Positions 25,033-38,400 of a stretch of 64,000 nt of DNA are shown in pieces. The DNA comes from Owenia fusiformis (lineage: Eukaryota > Annelida > Polychaeta > Sabellida > Oweniidae): NCBI GenBank assembly GCA_903813345.2, contig CAIIXF020000010.1:34027425-34091424 (forward strand). Direction: 5' to 3'. The stretch's first letter is position 1; the number at the start of each line of letters is the position of its first letter. A program made the position numbers and the translations under genes. Below the pieces are notes generated by a model, which saw only the letters and a list, made by a program, of their open reading frames with translations, was not told the DNA's origin and did no database searches.

Positions 25033-26451
25033 GTGAGTACCGTAATCCAACAACAAATTCGAAAATTCAGAACAATACTTTGCATGGCGTTCGTGATCAA
25101 CTATAAAACGCTTACCCCCATAGTGATATATATCAAAATGTACCTGTTCATAGAGGGGTTCGATTGATCTACATCAAATTATAGGGAGTCTGGTTACTTT
25201 TTGAGATATCAGCGTCCATTTATTGTAACTCGCGTTTGCTACAATTTCCTCAATTCTGAGATGACGGGCAAACGCGTAGTCAACATGCTCACGTCGGAAC
25301 TATTTTGACCTACATCGCTATTTTCGTAATTCAAATAAAAGTTGAACTCCTCCTCTTTATTTTGATACCAAATAGTGGCATCCTAGGTAGCCTAGAAGCC
25401 AACTATGGGGTTATTTAGAACAAAACCACAGGTTTTTAAATGGATATGTAGGGGTCATACCTTTTGGCGGATGGATATGGAACCTCATTTATGACATCAC
25501 ACTGATTTTTGTCTCAGCAACTTTTTTGACAGAAAATATCATTTTTAGTTCAAAGATGCATAAAAACGTCGGAACTGGCTCAATATGTGAAAAAATTATC
25601 CATTTAGGATAGAAACTAACTTTGCCACTGTGACGTCACAAGTCTAACCTGACTATCTTTGAGTTTGTTGAAGAAGATGATACGTCTGACAAACAGCTTT
25701 CATTCCATATATGGCACGCCTTCTACTAAGAGCTACATTATTGACTAAATCTACGACAAAACGCCCCATGTCCCGAGGATTTTGACTGAACATTGGCCAT
25801 TTTCGCCCAAATATAAGAAAATCGCAGTTTCCAAAGCTGAATTTTAAAATAAATATTGCTACAATGTAGCAATTTAAGAATCACACATGCTTACTGTTTC
25901 TGTTGGCCTGACACGAGTATCTAGCCTATAAAATGAAAAATCGCTACACTGTAGCAATTTCAGAGAGATGTGCACTTTCGAAACCATGTTATTTTAGCAA
26001 AAATAAAAAAATAATCTACAATTTTGACGGAATTTAAGTGGGGTGTCTTTCATTTATAACCCTCCACGGGCCCATTTTGACAATTCTGATGCGCATGGAA
26101 GGTTCGAAAGTGAATTAAAAGCATTGTGCGGCCTTAGCTGAATGAGAAAATCGACCCTGTTTTCAAATTCTGTTAAAATATTGGTCTTTGGCCAAGTAGC
26201 AGACAATTTTAGGCCTTATATTAAGGTGTGACTACCGTAATCCAACACGAAATTTGAAAATTCTGAACACTACCTCGCAAATATGGTGTTCGTGTCATAC
26301 TATGAAACGCTTACCCCCATAGTGTTATATATTAAAATGTACCTGTTCATATTGGGGTTCGATTGATCTACATCAGATTAGGAGTCGGGTGACTTTTTGA
26401 GATATCAGCGTCAATTTATTGTAACACGCGTTTGCTACCATTTGCTCAATT
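25033..26451. repeat. Dispersed repeat, copies 1 and 2
   Basis: A ~230-bp block beginning TGAGTACCGTAATCCAAC and containing GGGGTTCGATTGATCTACAT starts at 25033 and recurs at about 26226-26450. A third copy lies at 29768-30028 in intron 1 of B. The sequence between the first two copies has no gene that I recognise. Confidence 0.75.
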
Positions 26452-27135
26452 CAATTGCTAAATTAGATGTGTCCGTATTCGTAATGCTTTTAATCAGTTT
26501 TACACAACGATTTACTGTACTACCAAATTAATTATCTTGCTCAATTTTGGATTCTTTAGATATTTTCGATTGTTCTTTATTGATTGAGGTCATACTGCTC
26601 TTTAAATAAAGTACTTGAAATAAATAAATAATAAAAAAAAAAATAAAAAAATAAAGTACTTTGAAAGTTTACGTCTCTCTCATCCTGTCGAACTATTTGC
26701 TAAAACAATCAAAGATATAAATCAATCAACGGGTATTCTAAATTAAAGCCCCGTGCGTGCAGAGTTTTAAAATATAGTTCAATCGTTCAGGTTAGGGTCA
26801 CATCGTTCTTTCTCATTCTGCTATTTGCAAGAACAATCAAAGATATAAATCCACGTATTAAAGACTTGACATACTTAAAATACTTGACATACAGTACTGG
26901 AATGGATCATAAATATAACTTAAGAATGTCAGTTTGACACAGTGACAAGTCATTCACTGTGACTTCGAAAACCAGGTTCCTAATGATGGCGAAACAATAC
27001 ATTTCATATCATCCGTTAGCAAGTCATTCACTGTGACGTTATTTGCCACGGTGATAGAAGAGAAAGGGGTAAGAAAAACTCGTTACTAAAATCATTGCGA
27101 AACCTTTTTGTTATGTCCACTTTAAAGGACCATTT
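26452..27135 (+). pseudogene. Copy C: fragment of the beta-lactamase-like gene
   Basis: Holds pieces of the upstream block, then a rearranged part of exon 1 (26961-27068) encoding DFENQVPNDGE through SVSKSF to VIEEKG, then the start of intron 1. The TATA box, start codon and first ~64 codons are missing. A short stretch of the exon's end (TCATTCACTGTGAC) appears again just before the remnant, showing a complex break. There is one extra G at the donor. At 27129-27136 the intron joins the upstream block of copy B. Confidence 0.85.
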
Positions 27136-27455
27136 TCCTTATATAAAGTTTGCACTTTGGGGATTTTAAGAAATCGATATCAAGGAATGATATGAGCCAA
27201 ACGAATTTAAATTACCCCGTCTAATCGTAAAAGTGCACCACTCGAGTATCACGACAAGAGTAACTGGCTAATTTACGACGTATTCAATCTACTTTACTGA
27301 CCTAGATCAAACTGAGGTATATACAATCAAGAGACCAACTAAGTAAGCTCATGAACATGAAAACGATTGTTGGATCTGCAAGTAGCTTGTATATTAAAAG
27401 TAAGACCTTATCTCTACGTCATCGTCGTCTAGTTTTACGTATCCAGTGCACGACT

Positions 27456-27792
27456 CACTGGCGGATTAGGGGGGGGGGGGCCTGGGGGCCCGGGCCCCCC
27501 CCCCCCCCTTGGGTGGGCCCAGAAAAAAAAATTGGGCCCAAAAAAAATTTTGGGCCAAAAAAGGCCTTAAGGCCCCCAAAAAGTCGGCCTTTTTGGTCAT
27601 TACTGGGCCTTTTAAGGCCTTATTTTTTAAATTCAGGCCAAATTTTGAGGAAAATAGGCCTCAAAATTTCAAAATTTGGGCCCACTTTTGCGTTTTAGGG
27701 GCCCAAAATTTTTTTCCGCGCAAGCGCGGACGTTTTTTTTCTCTGACCTGAAATTTGGGCCCCCCCCTTGTTGGTTCCCAGATCCGCCCCTG
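27456..27792. mobile_element. hAT-like MITE with poly-G/poly-C interior (337 bp)
   Basis: Ends CACTGGCGGAT and ATCCGCCCCTG are inverted copies, and CGACT repeats at both flanks (27451-27455 and 27793-27797). The interior is very low complexity, with runs of G, C and A in palindromic order. It is absent from the matching site ahead of gene A (near 13725). The hAT assignment rests on terminal similarity only, since hAT targets are normally 8 bp. Confidence 0.65.
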
Positions 27793-28425
27793 CGACTGGA
27801 TCCAGCATGACTTGATCCAGCGCACGCCCTTGACTCATATGGTCATCACAACCTCGAAAGAAAACGTAGCTTAGTATTCTAATTTACGACATCTTCGAAT
27901 AGCTAGCATATCCAGCGGCCGTCCTTTAATACTCAGTCCGCCTGCAGATCTGGTCATCACAACCTCGACAACAATTGTTGAAATTGCAAGTAGGTTGTCC
28001 ATTAAAAGTAACACCTATTTAGATTAAGTTATGAAATCTTCACTTAACTTAATGTATCATAGCTCCCTGGAATTGACTCATTGGGCTACTCAGTTATGAC
28101 ATCTTTACTTACAGCCTTAGGGTGATGTATCACATCTCCCTAGAGTTGACTCACGGGGCTATTCAACAGAGGGATGTTGTGTATTTTCTAAAAAAAGTAG
28201 CACATGATGATACGGCTCACTCAGAATCGGATAGATGGCGGAAAAGTGGTCATATATTTTTTATTTCAGTGGCTTTTCTATGGAAACACAATTTTGTTTT
28301 AAAGTACACACATGGAGCTTGGAAGATTTCAATGTTTACCAATTAGTAACAAACAAAAAATTCGAAAAGGGCTTAGCTAAGCTTTGATGTCATGTCTAAG
28401 AACACCTATTCTAACTGTTACAATT

Positions 28426-28682
28426 GGATTCTAGTAATACCCATCAACATGAATTTACTTGTTGAGACTCAAATCGAGTTCTTCTGAGAAAATGAGGATT
28501 TCAGCAAGGGTACCATTGACTTATAATGAGGATGCAATTGCAGTACATGCAGGATGAAATCAATTGCATTCCCATGTTAATTCAATTACACCCTTGCTGA
28601 AATCCTCATTTACTCAGAAGAACTCAAGTTGATCGAGTCTCAACAAGTATATGTAGATTCATTGGTGAGTATTGCTAGAATC
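28426..28682. mobile_element. Palindromic MITE, second copy
   Basis: The same element as 14230-14489, carried along by the segmental duplication. Confidence 0.8.
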
Positions 28683-29368
28683 CATTTACAGAAAGAACAT
28701 CTAGAAATATGGCTTTGAATTATAAGTGTTTATGTGTTTATCAACTTTTAAAATTAAATTTTTGTGGACAATGTGTCTTCTAGTTCTGGGAGATTCCCCA
28801 TGTTATATATCATAAAAAGTGAAATATCTTTTTCAGTATTGGACGGACTATATTTTGATTTGCATAACTATTAGATGCATAAGGGTGATATGAAAATTTA
28901 ATCACCAAAACTGATAATATTTAACTTAAATGGAACTTTCTACTATACCCGCCATGCTATCTGACTCCAGTGAGCCACCTGGTGGTGAAACTGGTAACTA
29001 CCTGCTCGCATCTGAGTTATTCATTTGCTGGTTACTAGGGATATCTCCGACCAAGTTCTATTGCTAAATTAGATGTGGCCGTATTCGTAGTGCTATAATC
29101 ATATTTTACACACCGATTTTCGTGCACTGCTATCAACTTGCCTACTTTTATATTCTTTAGATATTTTCGATTGTTCTTTATTGATTGAAGTCATACTCCT
29201 TTTTAAATAAAGTACTTATAAAGTTTACTGAATTAATTATTTCTATTTATTCATTAAAATACCATTATATACCAAAACAAAATACTTGACATACAGTACT
29301 GAGATGGATCATAAATATAACTTACGAATGTCAGTTTGACACAGTGACCCGATTCGTGAGCGATGATG

Positions 29369-29375
29369 TATAAAA
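29369..29375 (+). promoter_or_regulatory. TATA box of gene B
   Basis: TATAAAA lies 78 bases before the start codon, matching gene A apart from a few inserted bases in the leader. Confidence 0.7.
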
Positions 29376-29446
29376 GTACGGACACGCGACCATTCTCATA
29401 TAATTATCCTCGCACTTTCTGTGCCAAAGCGCACTTGCATTCGACC

Positions 29447-32400
29447 ATGCAGAGTTTGATATTGATGATCGGCATGATGCTTGGGATCTCCCAAGCGCAG
29501 ACTGACTGGCCACAAATGAAAGACAAAATAGACACATTTGTAAATGACATCCTTGAATGCAGAGGCGTAATCGGGATGAATCTTGCGATCGTAAAAGACG
29601 GCGACACTCAGTATACGACTGGCTATGGCTACGCTGACTTCGAAAACCAGGTTCCTAATGATGGCGAAACAATACATTTCATATCATCCGTTAGCAAGTC
29701 ATTCACTGTGACGTTATTTGCCACTGTGATAGAAGAGAAAGGGTAAGAAAAACTCGTTATGATCGTCTTAAGGTATGAGTACCGTAATCCAACACCAAAT
29801 TGGAAAATTCAGAACAATACTTTGCACCCGGGACTTTGCACATATGGCGTTCCTGATCAACTATAAAACTCTTACCCCCCATAGTGTTATATATCAAATT
29901 GTACCTGTTCATATAGGGGTTCGATTGATCTACATCAAATTATAGGGAGTCGGGTTACTTTTTGAGATATCAGCGTCCATTTATTGTAACTCGCGTAGTA
30001 AACATGCTCACGTCGGAACTATGGTAGTTACTGAACAGATTGACCTAGTTAGTAGCGACGCTTCTTCTTTGGTCAATTCCTCAGTTATTTGTGGGTTTTC
30101 AACGTAACTCTATAATGTAATTTAAAGATAAGTACTTTTATTCAGTGGTTGCATCGATGTTGCAGTTTGTAGTGCGGTAAGCCCGGGGCGGTAAGATTGG
30201 CATGAAAGTGTTGAAAGTCCAAAATGGCAACTAGTCAACTGATCAAGTGACCTTCTCTTCCGGAATATCACACTCACTTTTCAATCATAGTTTTCACCAT
30301 GCTATGAACGAATATAATGAAAACAATATATATTTTATTAAGATTAATAAGAGATCAATTGTTTCTGATAACTGTTTCTGTGCTTTCGTACGAGTATATG
30401 AACGAATATATCGTTTGGAAAATGTTAAACCTATGGGGGAAAACATAAATTTGTTCCTCCGTGAACTGCATCATGGGAAATATTTTGACCTTATAAGGAA
30501 AGATTTTCGCGTCTCCTCTTTTGAAAAGGGAACAACGATCTGGTCAATTACTTCCTAGTCTAGTAGCTCATCTCGTTTGAAGTATGTTGCCACACGATCT
30601 AATCACAGAACGGTATGATCACCATCGAATTTTGAAATGATTCATTTCAAAATTCTAAATCACGTTTCCGTCAGAGCACGTCTATGAAGTTCGTAATTAA
30701 GTTGCAGCTATGTTCGTTGCAACTAGTTTGGTATGATACATGTACATGTTGGTACATTTCTATTAAGTCGTTCATCAGCAGTCTTCATTATTCAGTTTAC
30801 ACCCGTTTAAAATCAGTTTTACCTCGTTCTCAAAACGTCCTCAGACAGTTTTATCCGTTCTAAAAACGCTTGAAAGAATTTTTGGCCGGGGGGGGGGGTT
30901 CGCCCGAACCCTGCGAACCCCCCCCCCCCCGGCTATGGGCCTGATTATACTGTAAACAAAATTTAACTGTGAATAAATATAAAAAAGATCGAAGTACGAC
31001 AGTTCCGCTCAAACAGTTCCGACATGACGTAGTAGTTGTCACTCGTTCTAATTGCAGAACGTGACGACTACCAGAAGAGTTTGAGCAATAAGTTTTAAGT
31101 TTTGGAGGACTTACCCGTTCGAGTACGTTCGTGAAGTTTGTAAATAGACCTCAAACAGTTCTAAGTACGTCCAATCCGTCCGTATACAGTTTAAGCTTGT
31201 TTTCGAGAACGTAGTGAGAACTAGTTTGATGTAATTGTAGTGTTCGTCGATTTCTCGACTCTTACAAAATTTTGCAACTATGTTCTTATTAAGATCTACT
31301 CGTTTTCATTAGGTTCTGAATGCATCAAAAACTCCAATTGTAGTATTCCGTTGTACGTTAAAGACTAGCACTGCCGTATGCACGAACTGTAAATGAAACA
31401 TTTCGTATACAGAACGTTTCAACCCGCCTTATTTCTTACTTTACAGTTTTAGAGCTGTTTTGTAACAGGGTGGTTACCCCCCTATCACACCAAACTAGTT
31501 CTTGCCCGTTATTGCCAGTCCTACGAAAACGTCGTAAAACGGGCTCAATCTGGCTGTGGTCGGAAAATATGTCTGAAATAATTAGCTTCTTCGTTCTTAA
31601 ACAGTCTTCAATACGTCCATCTCGTTCGCAGTTCGTTCAGGTCGCACCACGTCGGTGTACAACGTCGTAGAACGCGTCCCTTAGTCTAGAAGGTCAACAT
31701 GACCCGATTACAGAACAGTATGGTCGCCATCGAATTTTGAATCGATTCAAAATTCTAAAATCACATTCCCGTCTGAGAACGTTCATAAAGTTCGTAAATA
31801 GACGTTAGAAAGTTGCAGCTACGTTCATTCCGTTCGCACACAGTTTAAAACCAGTTTTGGAGAACGCAGTGGCAACTTGTTTGGTGTGATAGCTATATTT
31901 TTGCTAACTCGTTCATAAGCAGTGCTAAATACGTTCTTAATCAGTTTAAACCCGTTTGCAATTAGTTCTACCTCGTTCTCAACACGTCCTCAGACAGTTC
32001 AACTCGTTGTTAAAACGTCCCTAGTAGGATTGAAGTACGACGGTTCCGTTCGTAGTACGTCCAGCTCGTCGTTAGTACGTTGTCATTCGTTCTAATTGTA
32101 GAACGTGACGACCACGAGAACATTTTAAGCATTGTCTAAATTCTAGAGGACCTACCCGTTCGAGTACGTTCGATGACGTTTGTAAATAGATCCCAAACGG
32201 TTCTTACTAGGTCCAGTCCGTTCGTACACAGTTGAAGCCCGTTTTCGAGAACGTAGTGAGAACTAGTTTGGTGTGATAGTAGGGTTATGAAATAAAAATG
32301 GGTTGTATCGTTAAGGGGAACTGAATCCAACATTGTTTTTTCTTTTAAACAAACTATTGAAAACATTCTTGAAAATCCTTTATATAATGGCCACTGATTG

Positions 32401-35400
32401 ACAATTTAATGCAAAAATTATTTAGACTATATATATTTTATATAACTGTTTTTATTAATATATATATTCTTAGTGCAAATGTCATTTTGTTCCAATGGGG
32501 TATGGATAAATGTTTCATTTCTTTACGAACATATGATACCAAGAACAAAAAGAATTGTCTGATGTGTTTTCTAAAACAATATAGAGAAACGTTTTCAAAT
32601 ATTTTTTATATTTAATTGTTAACATTCAAAATATAATAATTTAATTTATTGACGGTGTGTAAAGTTTTCAGAATTTTTGAATGACTGGTTTAAGAGAAAC
32701 AAGTTCAGAGATTTATATTGATACCAATCCTTTAAAGACAAATGTCATAGAATCACGGATCGATATGGCATTATTTTTGCTTCTTTATTCATTAAATTCA
32801 AATATATTCGATATATGAAATATTTATATTCGCTAAATCATTTTTCCATTCGGTAAAAACGTTTATTTGTTTGTTACAGCAAATTAAGTTTTCAAAATAG
32901 CCAATCACTTAATACTATGTGCATTAAATTACATATTTCATTCGTTAAATGATATTTTTCGGCGTAAAGTGTTATGGTATTCCTTAAGAGTAACACATTA
33001 TATGCACAATATTGAATTTCTATTTGAACCCTACCGAAATAAGTTTGCCTATATTTACCAAATGGTTTATTTTTCTATGACATAGTTAATGCATTTTACC
33101 GAAAGCTAATTTGCTATTTACCGAATGCAATAAAGTAATATTCGATAACTTGCGTTGTTGTTCGATATTTTGTCACGTGACTTCGAGATTTGCATAATGG
33201 CCGCGCAGCTATTCTACATAGTACAAATATATCACGTGACTGAAAGTCTCGTAAATTATCGAAAAATAACGAAATTTATCGAATGTGGCATTCGGTATTT
33301 ACCGAATATAAATAATTTAAATACCGAATGTACAAATAATTAATTGAATTATGCGTGCGTTAAGGAAAACAAATTGATTCGCTGCATCACACAAATACAT
33401 GTATAAATATCAAATGTGAATGTCAATATAAAGAACAAGTGAAACTATTGAGCGAATATAAATTGTATAGATTATTACATTTGATAAAATAAAAAAACAT
33501 TCGATAGATTGGGTAAAGGTTTGGTAAATTGTTTGTTTTATTTGGTATTTATGGAATATTAATGTACCGAATAAAGAAGCAGTTTAAACACCATAGATCG
33601 AAGCCTCAATTCTTTATAATTGGTATTGATATTGAAATTGTGCTGTTTATACAATAGAATATCGTGGGACACGCTGGTCACAGATCTCTTGCCGGGCTTC
33701 AAATTTCAAGACGATGAGAGAAACAAGGCAATAAAATTGCGAGATTTGCTTGGCCATGTGACCGGATTTCCTGAAAGACTTCCCGCACCTTACGATACAA
33801 ATGAAGAGTTCGTCGAGTAAGTATATGACAGAATTGTGGAAACTAACTCATATAAAGCAGGGTATGGCATTATATAATTGATAGATACAATACTGACTTT
33901 AATTCAGTAAAATATAGTTTTTTACGTTGATTTTCCAGAATAATCCAATGTACAGAACCAGTCATGACGACGCGTGAAAGTTTCTGCTATGTTGACAGTA
34001 ATTATTATCTGGCCGGAGTTATACTTGAACATTTGACGGGTAAACCCTATATAGAGTTGGTGAAAGAACGAATACATGCCCCATTGAATATGAACACGTC
34101 ATTTCCATCAAGAGCCAAAACGTACGATCCCTCCTTTGACAAGTGGTCCTATAGCCATGTCATAATAAATGGGACGATCGTTGTCAATAGACAGCCATGG
34201 GGAAGGGAAGGTGACCGGACGTAAGCATAATTCTATTATGATTCAATGTAGTAGTTCCCAGTAGTCAATTTACCAGTAACTTGCCAAGCATCAAATATTT
34301 AAATTTTTCAGTAACACCCCAGTCACATTTGTCGCACGGCGGCCGCAAGTCGACCGCAGATCAATTAAATCGGTGAATTTCTACGGCGAGCGTAGAAAAA
34401 CTACGCTCGCCTTGCGGCCTCCGTACGCCGAATGCAGATTTTTACAGGCCCCAGGGAAGGCGTAGAAATTATAACTCGGAGTTATAATTTTTGTTCATTT
34501 CTGAGGTCACCGTAGTAATCAACTGGCTCAACAAGATTGAATCATTATTTGTCAATGTTTCACGATCACTTTTCATTTGATATTACATCCTAGCACTATG
34601 AATAACATTTATAAATTGTCCCGATGTAAAATGGGAAATATGACTGCGAAAGTATGAGAGCGCAGAAATTCCACGGCGAGCGTAGAAATGTTACTGGCCG
34701 CAGAAATGATAGACCGCAAGGTCGCCGTAGGAAATGTGACTGGGGTATAAGAAATATAGGTTTCCAAATCGTTCAATCATGGCAGTTCATTTGACCAAAA
34801 CTAGTATTAACATATATCTTTTAGGCCGACGTAAAGATGGCAGCAGTGTTTATTTATTTTTAAGTAGAATTGCGATTTCAATAGAGAGATTTCAAAACTC
34901 ACCAATAGCATCTATGTAAGTTCATCTCTTTGGTTTATATATACTAAAACAACTTTATTCATTTCTCATTGTCTCTTTGAATACTGCCATCGTTCTGTTT
35001 ATCTTTCTATAACGCAAAACAAGTGATTTAAAAATATTCCCTGGCCTCAGGTACGTGTATTTATGATTGTATTTGCAGTGAGACCTTAGGGGCGGCAGCA
35101 TGGGGACATATGACGACAGCGGAAGATATGGCGGAGTATATGAAGTTTCACCTAGGGGCGTATAGAAATGACGGATCCACCAATCCAGTTGTAGACCCTG
35201 CAATATTGAGGGAAATGTACGAACCGAAGGAATCAATCAATTTCTACACCTCGTTCGCTGAGATAGACGGCCTGGAAGATTTGCAAGAAACATGGCGAGT
35301 ATATGACTATGGCATGGGATTTTGGATTGGGAATTATAAAGGTGAGTATTAATAATCTCTTTAAATTTGGTAATAGCATAGTTACACCGTGCAAACTTGG

Positions 35401-38400
35401 GTGTAACATTTCATTAAAATGGTAATTTTAAATCTGCATTATAATGTTTTGTACTCAAAAGCATTAAAGGCCCAATATGCAGTTAAAAATGTATTTTATA
35501 ATAGTAATGTGAAATCGCAAATAAAATTATTTGACACTTTAGTCAAACCGATTGCACTCTATGCTTCTGATGTTTTGGCTACAGATATTGTAAAGTTAAA
35601 AGACAAATCCTTGAAGGACGTACTTTTAAATAATTTATTTCCGTTTGAGAAGTTACACAATAGATATTGCAAACAGGTATTCGGTCAAGCCAAGTAACTT
35701 AGTCAACATTCGATATTCGTATGTTCATCAATATTAACTAAGAATGGTGCCACAATTGAAATAAAGCTCTGTTAAATTATTTTCAATAAACCTTTCAGCA
35801 AACGTGTAAATGATTATTTTGATGTTCTGTTACATATTGGTGAAGCAATCTTGGAGATATGGCCTAAATTTCTGAATTTCCACTATGTCCCTGTATACCC
35901 CTTCTTCAAAAGATGTACATGTATGTTATTTGTCATTTTTCATTATGAATCAACCATAAATATTTTTTCTTGTTTACATACAGAATGAACTTTCTGTTTT
36001 CAAATATTGAAAGATGGTGCTGCATTATTTTTTCATTATATGGAGCAAACAAATGCGTGTCAATTTATACTGTAATATCCCACATACTTATATTTCAAGA
36101 GTAGTTTTGAAGAATAATCAAGAAAATCCATGTTTTCAAATGAATTTATCATTGTCAAAGAACGTTAATGAGGATTTGCGGTTTAAAAAACTAACTAAAG
36201 TTCTTACAATTCTTGGTTTAAACAAATATTTCGAAAGTTGCGATTTCGAATGTAATATCCAACTCAATGAAATTTGTTGATATTTGTGAATTTTTTCTTT
36301 CGGAATGCACATTGCTGGATCACAGAACCTTGCCTTGTTCGTGATGCACGAAAAGTTTAGTGTTAATACTTGACGTCGTTTGGATATTTGGATGTGATTG
36401 ACGTTTTCGTTAATCTCCAACCACTGTCACTTCCAACTTAATTTTTGAAAGCCAAATATGATAGTCACGAATTGATATTTAAGTCACACGTTGATGCATA
36501 CATTGTGTGTACATTAACGGTCGAATACATGCCGACTTATATTTTATATAAATATCCACAGTTAACTCAAATCATCAATTCTCAAAACGGTTTATCATGT
36601 AACCTGGTGAGTTTAATGTTTCATTTTAATTTACGATTATGGTATCGGATTTGAGTATGATATTAGTCGAGGCTTAAACAAAGCAATACAACTGCGTGAA
36701 ACCTTTTTTGAAAATTCGAACGATTTTTCAAGAATTCTCCTTCAAAGTGTTACCACAGTGCTCCCCGGGAGTGGAAATTTCGTCTTGTGTAATCAAAATA
36801 ATAGCGGGTGGTTTGAATTTTTGTTCGAGTTTATAGCTCAGCATCTATAAATTTAAAAACATGTCGCCTCATTGAGAGGTACATGCAGATGTTGGCGATC
36901 TTTTATAATAAAAGGCTACATTTTGAGCAAAAACAGGAGTTGACACGCTTACATTTGGAATTAAAATTTCCTACATAATTGTCGACTCATGTTTAAAAGT
37001 CATGAAAACAAGGTTGAGCACAAAACAATGACCCAGTTACTGTCTATTTAGCATGGGATCACTAAGGGAAATATCATTAATAACTTAAATCGTCAACGGT
37101 TAAGTTGTATTCCAAGAAACTTATCAATTTAGAAATGCAAAATGTTCAATTTTGTTTTTTTAATTATAAAAATCGCACCTGTAGAGAACAACGTTCACAA
37201 AATTATTTAAAACGGAGATATTTACTTATGTTACATTCGTTGGCATGTGTCGGGGAGTAAATAAGAAGAATATGCATTTGATTAATATCTTGTTCCCAAA
37301 GAAGTTTGTTAAGGAGCGGTATATCTTAACGTACTTTTATCATCCCGAACTCAAATATTTTTGAATACTTATTTTGAGAACGCTTTGTTGAGAATGGATT
37401 CGAGATGTACTCAAAATTAATACGTAAAATTGTGTATTATCATCTTAATAACCACCTCACAAATTATTTTTCAAATCAAAGATGTACGATTTTTGAGATT
37501 TTTATTTTCGAATGTTGACTTAGTTACTCGGCTTGACTGATTATGCGTAAATAATAACTGCAGTAACGTGTCAGCCAAGGCTGAATTGGGCAGATACCCG
37601 CTGCTCATTAATATATTAGTTAGTACTCTAAAATTTTGGTTTCACTTGAAAAAGTCACCAATAGATTCATATTCATTCATTTTTAGTAAACATGAGGAAG
37701 ACTAGCATGAATCAGGGCATTGGAGCTTCTTTTCGTTTATTACTCGGATTTTGTCAATACCCAATAAAAATATTGATCTACAAAAAATCCATACATGTGA
37801 TAGAGTCAAAATTGATAATTTGATAAAATCTACAATGACAAATGTAGAAAAAGAAAACAAAAGCGTGTTTATACAAGACATCAATAGATCAAATGATGCT
37901 CCAGGTAAATTCAGAAGCTATAAACTACTAGTAAAGCATGCATATAAAAAATAAAGTTATCTTTTACAGAACTCCACCTATAGACAATCTATTGCTAACC
38001 CCCCTATCACACCAAACTAGTTCTTACCCGTTCTTGCCAGTTCTACGAAAACGTCGTAAAACGGGCTCAATCTAGCTGTGGTCGGGAAAGTTGTCTAAAA
38101 TAATTAGTTACTTCGTTCATAAACAGTCTTCAATACGTCCATCTCGTTCGCAGTTCGTTCAGGTCGCACCACGTCGGTGTGCAACGTCGTATAACGCGTC
38201 CCTTAGTCTAGAAGGTCATCATGACCTGATTACAGAACGGTATGGTCGCCATCGAATTTTGAATCGATTCAAAATTCTAAAATCACCTTCCCGTCTGAGA
38301 ACGTTCATGAAGTTCGTAAATAGACCTTAGAAAGTTGCAGTTACGTTCATTCCGTTTGCACACAGTTTAAAACCAGTTTTGAAGAACGCAGTGGCAACTT

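Larger units (their letters stand above)
27129..29446. repeat. Duplicated upstream block of gene B
   Basis: The counterpart of 13384-15234, carrying the same 24-bp tract, palindrome and promoter. Confidence 0.85.

Noticed and set aside
30247-30558. A 103-codon frame in intron 1 of gene B
   Set aside because: No motif and no counterpart in gene A; it lies in a B-specific insertion.
36014-36280. Transposase inside the 1.86-kb element
   Set aside because: The 88-codon frame has no recognisable catalytic or DNA-binding motif.
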